Of a stretch of 6,974 bases of DNA, positions 1 to 6,000 are shown in pieces. Numbering within the stretch: position 1 is the stretch's first letter; every line of letters begins with the position of its first letter. Made by a program: the position numbers and the translations under genes. The DNA comes from Acidobacteriota bacterium (lineage in GTDB: Bacteria; Acidobacteriota; Terriglobia; Terriglobales; Acidobacteriaceae): the NCBI GenBank assembly GCA_021798235.1, contig JAJZMO010000126.1, positions 5,561 to 12,534 of the forward strand, read 5' to 3'. Under the pieces are notes generated by a model. That model made no database searches. It saw nothing but the letters and a program-made list of their open reading frames with translations, and was not told the origin of the DNA.

Positions 1-153
1 CACGGCATCGTTTTGCGCAATTCGGTTTGAATTTTTCTTGTGCGCGCCAGTAGGATTCCCAACGACAACAGATCGATCGAGTCTTGCGGTTGCGCAGGGA
101 AGGCCAACGAGAGCGCTGGCGGAATTCCAGGCTGCAGCGGCCTTGGATTCCAT
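1..153 (-). CDS. Partial CDS (N-terminus only), possible Wzz-like chain-length/copolymerase protein
   Basis: An open frame starts at ATG 153-151 and runs without a stop for 51 codons to the left edge, so only the N-terminus is visible. It begins 26 bases after the stop of the polysaccharide export gene on the same strand. A purine-rich GGGGAAG lies six bases before the ATG, so the two genes probably form one operon. The visible peptide begins MESKAAAAWNSAS. It is Ala/Ser-rich at first, then basic (KK and several Arg), and ends IAQNDAV. It has no signal peptide and no membrane segment so far. In exopolysaccharide loci the gene after an SLBB exporter often encodes a Wzz/GNVR-type inner-membrane protein, which has a short cytoplasmic N-terminus before its first membrane helix; the peptide is compatible with that. 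The family is inferred from position only. It could be another EPS gene, or a chance frame. Confidence 0.5.
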   Translation of the reverse strand, partial: MESKAAAAWNSASALVGLPCATARLDRSVVVGNPTGAHKKNSNRIAQNDAV

Positions 154-159
154 CGTCGT

Positions 160-166
160 CTTCCCC
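160..166 (-). promoter_or_regulatory. Candidate ribosome binding site for the downstream partial gene
   Basis: On the minus strand the bases read GGGGAAG, followed by ACGACG and then ATG (153-151). Purine content and the six-base spacing fit a Shine-Dalgarno site, although it is not a perfect AGGAGG. A second purine run, AGGGAAGGG, overlaps the exporter's stop at 172-180 but is too far away to be the main site. The site supports the start chosen for the partial gene. Confidence 0.45.
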
Positions 167-179
167 GGCAGCCCTTCCC

Positions 180-2966
180 TTACAAACCGAACAACGTCAA
201 CGAGGCAATACCCAAGCCAAAGCCAGAGAGCACCTGCGACCAGTCCGTCAAACCGCGCAACAGCGTGGTCTTGTTTACATTATCCGGCACAACGATGGTG
301 TCGCCGGGGTGCATATGCCTTTGATTGAACCCGTCGCCAAACAGCGTGCCTTTTGCATATTGCTTGCTCAGCACCGAACCATCGGCATGAATGACAAACT
401 CATTTTTCTTATCGCCGTTGCGGGTCGCCCCACCCGCCAGTTGCAGATATTGCCCTACGCGTGCTCCCCGATGATAGAGGAAGGAGCTTTGGTTGTACGC
501 AGCTCCAATCACGCTCACCGTGGTGGACATAACAGGAACGACAAAACGATCGCCATCCTCCAAAGGAATATCTGGCAGCGCATTCGCCCCAGAACTGTTC
601 GGATTCAGGTTGAGCACGATGCGTCCGGATGCATGCAGCTTGCGGAGTGTGGCGATCAACTGTTGTTGGCTTTGCACACTGGTGCTCAGCGCCGTGGCAG
701 CCGTGGCGTTCACGGACGTGTTGGCCGCATTGGAAGCAGACTCCTGAATGTCATGCTCCACCTCGGTTACGTAGGCATCCAAGCGCGCCTGCTGCAGCCG
801 CCGGACCGATTCCCGCAATAGCTCGGAACCATAGAGGTACGCCTGTGGCGTCAGCCCGCCAGCGCGAGCCACCAGATGACGCAGCGTCTCGCCCGGCTCC
901 ACGCTATAAATGCCCGCGTGAACAAACTCTCCTTCCAACGCAACATACTTGGTCTGCTGTGCCTGAGGCACGCGAATGTCCGCAGTGGAAAAGATCGTCA
1001 CGACATCGTTGGGCTGCAACGGTAGATTTTGGCTTGGATCTTGCTGCAAGACCGCCTTGCCCAAATCAAAGGGAATCAGGGATGTCGTCAGCGTATTGGG
1101 ATTGGTTCGCTCGATCACTGCATACGTCCAATCAATGTCTGGAGCTGTGCGAATAATCTCATCCTTGACGGGGAATCGCCCTTGCGAGAAGCGGTCGCCG
1201 GGTAAAAACTGCCGCGCCAGCGTTGCCGCACTTTCCGTGCTCACCGTGGACGAGCCAAGCGAGGTGGCTCCAATCAAATAGGCGGGATTATTTTGCTGGG
1301 AACGGAAATCCTGCTGCGTGGGGATCGTACCTGTGGCCGTGGCTCCGGGGGCCGTTCCATTCTGCTGCGCGGCGGGGGATCCGTTGGCAGCCGCGCCCGC
1401 ATTCGAGTTGGCGGGAATGGGATTGCCCTGCTGATCATACTGCTGCTGCATGCCTTCTGCCTGTGGCTGCGCCGCTAGGCCACTATCCAATCCATAGTTG
1501 GCCATGGAACTTGGCCCAGCGAGATACGGCGGCTGCATGCCGTATTGCGACGGCATGCCAACGCTCTGATTTCGCTGCGGATAATCACGCAACAACGGCA
1601 TATATTCTGGAGCCGGCAGCCCCAGAGCGATGCGCTCCTGCCAGTAGTTGCGCGTAATCAACGCCTGCTTGTCGGGCAGCAAATCGCGAATGCGCATGCC
1701 CGCGTGCCAGGCATACCGGCCAGGGTTGGCCACGTTGCCGCGCAGGGTCACGGTCTGGTCAAACTGCGGCACCATCTCCGGCACACGTAAAATATCGCCT
1801 GCGTGCAAGGGCGTTTGCATCCCAGCGGCATCGAGCGGCAGATCCACCGTCATCCGCGAGCCGGAGGAGCTGATGCGATCCAACTGTGCCTGCGTGTGTG
1901 CCGCATCCTCAGAAAATCCGCCGGCTAGCTGAATGGCATCTGCTGCCGTTTCGGTTCCCTTCAGTTCATAGATCGCTGGCACTTGCACGCTGCCCGCAAT
2001 GGCCACGCGCGGCCCAGCGGGAGGAATGTAGATCACATCGCCAGAGACCAACTGCACATCTTTGGACTTGTCCCCACGCAACAGCAGATCGTACAGATCA
2101 AAGGTCGTCACCAATGTGTCGCCACGCTTGACCTGAATGGCACGCATGGAGCCATGCACCGAAGGCCCGCCGGAGGCGAACAGGGCATTGACCAGCGTAC
2201 TCAACGCGCTGACGGTGTAACTGCCCGGACGCTGCGCCTGCCCAACCACAAAAATCTGAATGGAACGCAACTGCCCCATATTTGCGTTCAGATCAAAGTT
2301 GCGAAAGTAGTGGCTCAGTTGACTATGCAAGTAGCTGTTCAACTGCGAAAATTGCAGCCCGGCCAAGTGGACTGCGCCCACCTGGGGAATGTAGAGATCG
2401 CCAGAGCGATCCACGGTGCCGCGCACGTTGAAGCTCACCTGACCCCAAACGCGGATCAGCACCTCATCGCCGGGACCAATCACATACTCTGGCGTAACGG
2501 GAACGCGATCCACGGGGGCAAAGGTCGTGGGCACATTCAAAAAAAGATCTTCTCCATAAATGGGCAGCATTTTTCCCACGCTGCCCGCAACGAGTCGTTG
2601 AAACTCCGTCGGCCTTTGTTGCGGGAAATTCTGGTAAGCCCCATATGGATATTGACCCCGATACGGGGCATACGGGCTGCGGTCCACATAGTTCGGAGGA
2701 CGCTGACCTAGCCCCGGCATCGGCAATCCGGTAGTCGGCCCACTTACTGTGGCTCCCGCGCCATACGTCGGCTGCGCCGCCATCGAGGACATATCGGCAC
2801 CCGTGCTGCCGCCGCCGCCCGAACAGGTCGCCGAGGTAGCGTTCATCGGGTTGCCGCAATCGGTCGCGGAGGATGCGCCTTGGTCGGAAGTCTGCGCTAT
2901 GGCTGCCGCGCCAGCGAGCAACACGCTGAGGAGAAATTTGCTTTTATTTCTAAAGAGTCCACGCAT
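180..2966 (-). CDS. SLBB-domain polysaccharide export protein (Wza-type outer-membrane exporter, long form)
   Basis: Predicted outer-membrane channel component for exopolysaccharide or capsule export, 928 residues from ATG 2966-2964. Residues 1-24 form a Sec signal peptide (basic RGLFRNKSK, a hydrophobic core, then AIA before Gln25). There is no lipobox Cys, unlike E. coli Wza. After a Gly/Ser stretch (Cys37, Cys48) and a Tyr/Pro-rich linker (about 91-118) comes a Poly_export domain (about 159-240) opening with YVIGPGDEVLIRVWG. SLBB-like folds follow at about 238-316, 321-397, 406-420 plus 611-659, 674-811, and 817-895. They show the family marks: G-x-V-x-x-PG-x-Y entries, AGG turns, and PGD-x-(I/V)-x-VP ends. 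The third fold is split by a Gln/Asn/Ala-rich insert and the fourth by a helical insert. The C-terminus (901-928) is hydrophobic and could pack in or near the outer membrane. An in-frame TAG at 2981-2979 limits the start to CTG 2975, TTG 2972 (930 residues) or ATG 2966. ATG is preferred, but the Shine-Dalgarno site is weak. The stop is TAA at 182-180. The family call is firm; the exported polymer is unknown. Confidence 0.93.
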   Translation of the reverse strand: MRGLFRNKSKFLLSVLLAGAAAIAQTSDQGASSATDCGNPMNATSATCSGGGGSTGADMSSMAAQPTYGAGATVSGPTTGLPMPGLGQRPPNYVDRSPYAPYRGQYPYGAYQNFPQQRPTEFQRLVAGSVGKMLPIYGEDLFLNVPTTFAPVDRVPVTPEYVIGPGDEVLIRVWGQVSFNVRGTVDRSGDLYIPQVGAVHLAGLQFSQLNSYLHSQLSHYFRNFDLNANMGQLRSIQIFVVGQAQRPGSYTVSALSTLVNALFASGGPSVHGSMRAIQVKRGDTLVTTFDLYDLLLRGDKSKDVQLVSGDVIYIPPAGPRVAIAGSVQVPAIYELKGTETAADAIQLAGGFSEDAAHTQAQLDRISSSGSRMTVDLPLDAAGMQTPLHAGDILRVPEMVPQFDQTVTLRGNVANPGRYAWHAGMRIRDLLPDKQALITRNYWQERIALGLPAPEYMPLLRDYPQRNQSVGMPSQYGMQPPYLAGPSSMANYGLDSGLAAQPQAEGMQQQYDQQGNPIPANSNAGAAANGSPAAQQNGTAPGATATGTIPTQQDFRSQQNNPAYLIGATSLGSSTVSTESAATLARQFLPGDRFSQGRFPVKDEIIRTAPDIDWTYAVIERTNPNTLTTSLIPFDLGKAVLQQDPSQNLPLQPNDVVTIFSTADIRVPQAQQTKYVALEGEFVHAGIYSVEPGETLRHLVARAGGLTPQAYLYGSELLRESVRRLQQARLDAYVTEVEHDIQESASNAANTSVNATAATALSTSVQSQQQLIATLRKLHASGRIVLNLNPNSSGANALPDIPLEDGDRFVVPVMSTTVSVIGAAYNQSSFLYHRGARVGQYLQLAGGATRNGDKKNEFVIHADGSVLSKQYAKGTLFGDGFNQRHMHPGDTIVVPDNVNKTTLLRGLTDWSQVLSGFGLGIASLTLFGL
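633..839 (-). other. Helical insert in the fourth SLBB fold
   Basis: Residues about 710-778 of the exporter run from LYGSELLRESVRRLQQARLD through an Ala/Ser/Thr-rich middle to QQQLIATLRKLHASGRIVL. Leu, Gln, Arg and Glu are spaced as in amphipathic helices, which suggests a helical hairpin or short coiled coil. From memory, long-form SLBB exporters often carry such a segment ending in a (T/S)GRIVL motif before the final PGD-like turn, here LEDGDRFVVP. The prediction is by eye only. Confidence 0.55.
1293..1589 (-). other. Low-complexity Gln/Asn/Ala/Gly-rich insert in the third SLBB fold
   Basis: Residues about 460-558 of the exporter are rich in Gln, Asn, Ala, Gly, Pro and Met, with motifs such as GMQQQYDQQG and AGAAANGSPAAQQNGT. 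The segment sits between the opening of the third SLBB fold (VTLRGNVANPGRY) and its closing part (PNDVVTIF). It therefore reads as a flexible loop inserted into a domain, not a linker between domains. The reading frame is intact on both sides. The loop probably extends from the channel surface; its function is unknown. Confidence 0.7.
1535..1558. repeat. Perfect 9-base inverted repeat with a 6-base loop, inside the exporter gene
   Basis: The plus strand reads GCATGCCGT (1535-1543), ATTGCG, then ACGGCATGC (1550-1558). The arms are perfect reverse complements and the outer flanking bases do not pair. The arms lie in the low-complexity insert and encode the related peptides GMP and YGM, so repeated codons may explain them. 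No run of T follows on either strand, so it is not an intrinsic terminator. The structure is certain; any function is not. Confidence 0.6.
2895..2966 (-). other. Signal peptide of the polysaccharide exporter
   Basis: The first 24 residues have a basic start (R2, R6, K8, K10), a hydrophobic core (FLLSVLLAGAAA) and a small-residue AIA site before Gln25. No Cys lies near the cleavage site, so signal peptidase I is expected rather than lipoprotein processing. The exact cleavage position is an estimate. Confidence 0.75.
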
Positions 2967-3059
2967 GGTCAACAGCCACTAGTGTAAATGGTTTGTGCGA
3001 AAATGCACGGAAAGAAATCCCTCAATTGCCGGGGTTGGACACCTCCATCCCGCTGCAGG
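2967..3059. other. Intergenic gap between the repeat protein and the exporter
   Basis: These 93 bases separate the TAA of the upstream repeat-protein gene from the exporter's ATG. No stem followed by a T-run is visible on the minus strand, so there is no clear terminator. The best -10-like hexamer on the minus strand is TACACT, a few bases before the exporter's start codons, and it has no good -35 partner. A short inverted repeat, GTGC-GAAAAT-GCAC, lies at 2995-3008. The exporter's best Shine-Dalgarno candidate is a weak AGTGG about nine bases before ATG 2966. The gap is compatible with read-through or with a weak internal promoter. Confidence 0.5.
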
Positions 3060-6000
3060 TTACTGCACGACCAGCGTCAGTGTCACGCTCTTGGTCAGCC
3101 CGCCCGCGCTGGCCGTTGCGATGAAGCTATAGGTTCCACTGGGCGTGTTGTTGGAAACGGGCAGCGGATTCGGAAGCGCGGATCCCGTGCCTAACACGCC
3201 TCCGCCGACGCCGCAGCCTTCAGCCGCAGCCAACACAAATCCAAGCACGATCAGCCCAATCCACTGCGTCGCCTTGGTCAGCCGCAACCAGCGTTGGCCT
3301 CTGCGCCGCGCCCAACCGAGCATCAGCAAGGATGCCAAACCCGGCAGCCACCCCAGGCTTGCACCGGCCCCGCCTGCGCGCTGCATCGGCGCCGAGGCAC
3401 GCGCGCTGCTGATGGCTGCCGTATTCACGCTGACCGCAATCAGCCCCGGTGCCGTCAACGAAGCCGTTGCGGGCTGAAAGGTGCAGCTCACATCCAGCGG
3501 CAGGTTCGCACAGGCCAGGCTCGCCGTGCCTGCCGAGCCATTCGCGGGCGTCAACAAAAGTTGGTATACCGCCGTGGCTCCGCTCGTCGCCGTCGCCGTC
3601 GTCGCACTCTCTGGCGAGAGCGTGAAATTGATTCCCGTCCCGCTCAGCGCCACCTGCAGGGTTCCTGCATTTGCCGTCACCACCGTCAAGGTGCCATTCG
3701 CCACACCCGGCTGTGTCGGCGTAAAGATCACCTGCAAATTACAACTGGTGCCCGCGCCCAGTGTCAGCCCGCAGTTGGTGCTCTCCGTAAAGGGCCCGGT
3801 CACGGCAACCGATACCAGCGAGAGCACGCCGCTGCCACCATTGGCCAGCACCACCATCTGCGCAGCGGTCGCAATCTGCACGCCGGAAGCTCCAAAATTC
3901 AACGCCGCTGGAGCCAGCGCAATCCCGCCCAGCATCCCTGTGCCCGTCACAGGAACGGTCTGCGTGCGGCTAGCATCGGCCACCGTAATCACTGCGGCCT
4001 GCGCGCCGGTTCCCAGTGGAGCAAAGGTCACCGAGATGGTGCAGGCGTTGCCCGGCTGCAGCGTTGTGCCGCACGTGGTGGTGATGGGGAACTGTGTGCT
4101 GCTCGACTGAATCGCAATCCCGGTCAGGGTGTTCGTCACGTTGTTGCTGAGCGTAATCACCTGTGCAGCGCTGACGCTGCCCACGGCCTGCGCGGCAAAT
4201 TGCAACGAGAGCGGCGAGAGATTATCGTCTGCTGGAGCCTCTGCATAGCCGCTCAAAGATACGGCCTGCGTCCGCGTCGCATCCACCACATCCAACTGCC
4301 CAGTGGAATTGCCCGCCGTCTGCGGCGCATACAGCACCGTAATCGTGCAGCTGGAGTGCGCAGCCAGCGAGGTGCCGCACGTGTTCGTGGCGCTAAAGCC
4401 CGCGCCCTGCGCCTGCACGGATACCGCCGTCAGCGCCACGTCGCCGGAGTTGGTCATCGTCAACGTCTGCGCATGAGCCGTGTGCCCCACCACTGTGGCC
4501 GGAAAGGTGATCGACGTGGCCGAGAGCGTATCCGTCGGTGGAGCAATGCCAGTTCCACTCAACACCACGGTCTGCGTCCGCAGGATGTCGGTCACCGTGA
4601 TCGTGCCCGTCTCCGGTCCGTCGGCATGTGGCGTGTAGGTCACCGTCAACGTGCAGGCAGCGTTGGCTTGCAGCGTGTAGTTGCACCCATTGACTACGGT
4701 GAAGTCCCCGCTCACTTGCACCTGAATGGCCGTCAAGGGTGCGCCGCCACTGTTGGTCAGCGTCACCGTTTGTGCGGCGCTGGCGGTGAACTCAAAGGTC
4801 GGCGCAAAGCTCAACGACAACGGACTCAACGTATCCGTGGCTGCGGTTTCTCCCGTACCCGTAAGGGCCACGGTCTGCGTGCCCTGGGCGGTGGCCACCG
4901 TCAGCAGGCCATTGGCCACGCCGGCCTGGGTTGGATCAAACGTTATCGCCAGCGTGCAACCGGTCTGCGCGGGCAATGACGTGCCACACGTGTTCACCGC
5001 AATCGAAAAATTTCCCGTAACGCTCTCGGCCTGCAATTGGATCGGAGAGCTGCTGGTGTTGCTCACCGTCAACTGTTGCGCGGCGGAAACGGTACCCACC
5101 ACCTGCCCGACAAAACTCATCGAAGCCGGTTCCAACACGATGGTGAGCGGCGCAGTTCCCGTGCCACTCAGGCTCACCGTCTGCTGCCCGCCCGGCACGT
5201 TGGCCATCACCGTCAACACGCCCGTGCGCGCACCGATCGCCGTCGGCGAAAACGTCACCTGCACCTGACAGCTTCCGCCCGGCGCGATGCCGCCTACGCA
5301 ATCCTCCGTCTCGCTAAAATCTCCGCTGGTGCTGATGGAGCCAATCGTCAGCGTCGCCGCACCGGTGTTGGTCACCGTCACCGTCTGCGTTGAACTGGAG
5401 GTTTGCTCCGCCTGATTGCCAAAGTTCAACGTCGCGGGTGTCAGCGTCATCGCCGTTTGCGGCGGGCTACTCAACAAGGGCATCTGCCAGACTCCACGCC
5501 CATAGGTACCCACGCGCAAGAAATCTGCACCGTTGGCCGTCACCGCCGACAAGGCTACGGCAGGCGACAGCGGCAATCCTGTGCCCAGCGTGCTCCAACA
5601 CTGCTGTCCGCTCTGCGCGCATAGGCTCACATTTTCGGCAACAAAAACGCCGCCATCGCTGGCGGCGTACACAATGCTGGCGTTGTTCGGGTCCACCAGT
5701 ACCGCATTCAATGGCAAGTCCGGCAGATTCTGCGTGATGTTCGTCCAGTGCGCTCCTGCATCCGTGGACAGATATAAATGCGGCACGTTGTAGCCCTGCA
5801 CCGCCGCGTACACCGTCTGCCCGGTCGCATCATGCGGATCCGCATACAGCGCCGACACATCAAATTGCAATGGATTGAAGATGCCGCCATACGAGGTGTC
5901 ATTCACCACGGGCGAGCTACTCACATCCACCCACGGCGTCGTGCTGTTGGCCGTCTCCGCAGTTTGCGTCACAAACACGTGCCCGGCCACCGTGCCGCCA

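Noticed and set aside
84..821. Plus-strand open frame of 245 codons opposite the exporter's C-terminal part
   Set aside because: It lies almost wholly antisense to well-supported SLBB folds, its product is Arg-rich and shows no motif.
1983..2711. Plus-strand open frame of 242 codons opposite the exporter's N-terminal part
   Set aside because: It is antisense to the Poly_export and first SLBB domains, and its product has no signal, membrane segment or known motif.
2976..2990. TACACT as the -10 box of an exporter promoter
   Set aside because: It matches only four of six consensus bases, has no reasonable -35 hexamer at 16-18 bases, and would place the transcript start almost at the start codon.
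3010..3059. Intrinsic terminator after the repeat-protein gene
   Set aside because: Only two- to three-base stems can be drawn on the minus strand, and no T-run follows them.
3209..3220. Internal AEGC motif as a lipoprotein signal
   Set aside because: It lies near the C-terminus of a giant protein, Glu at position -2 is atypical, and no start codon with a ribosome binding site makes it an N-terminal signal. It is kept only as part of the unusual tail.
3294..4979. Long plus-strand open frame of 561 codons opposite the Ig-repeat array
   Set aside because: Its product is Arg/His/Gln-rich with no recognisable domain. The opposite strand has periodic, conserved Ig modules in frame, so this is a shadow produced by GC-rich codon use.
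3633..5453. Recent DNA tandem duplication or CRISPR-like repeat
   Set aside because: The period is about 300 bases and similarity is at the protein level only. There are no short identical repeats separated by unique spacers.
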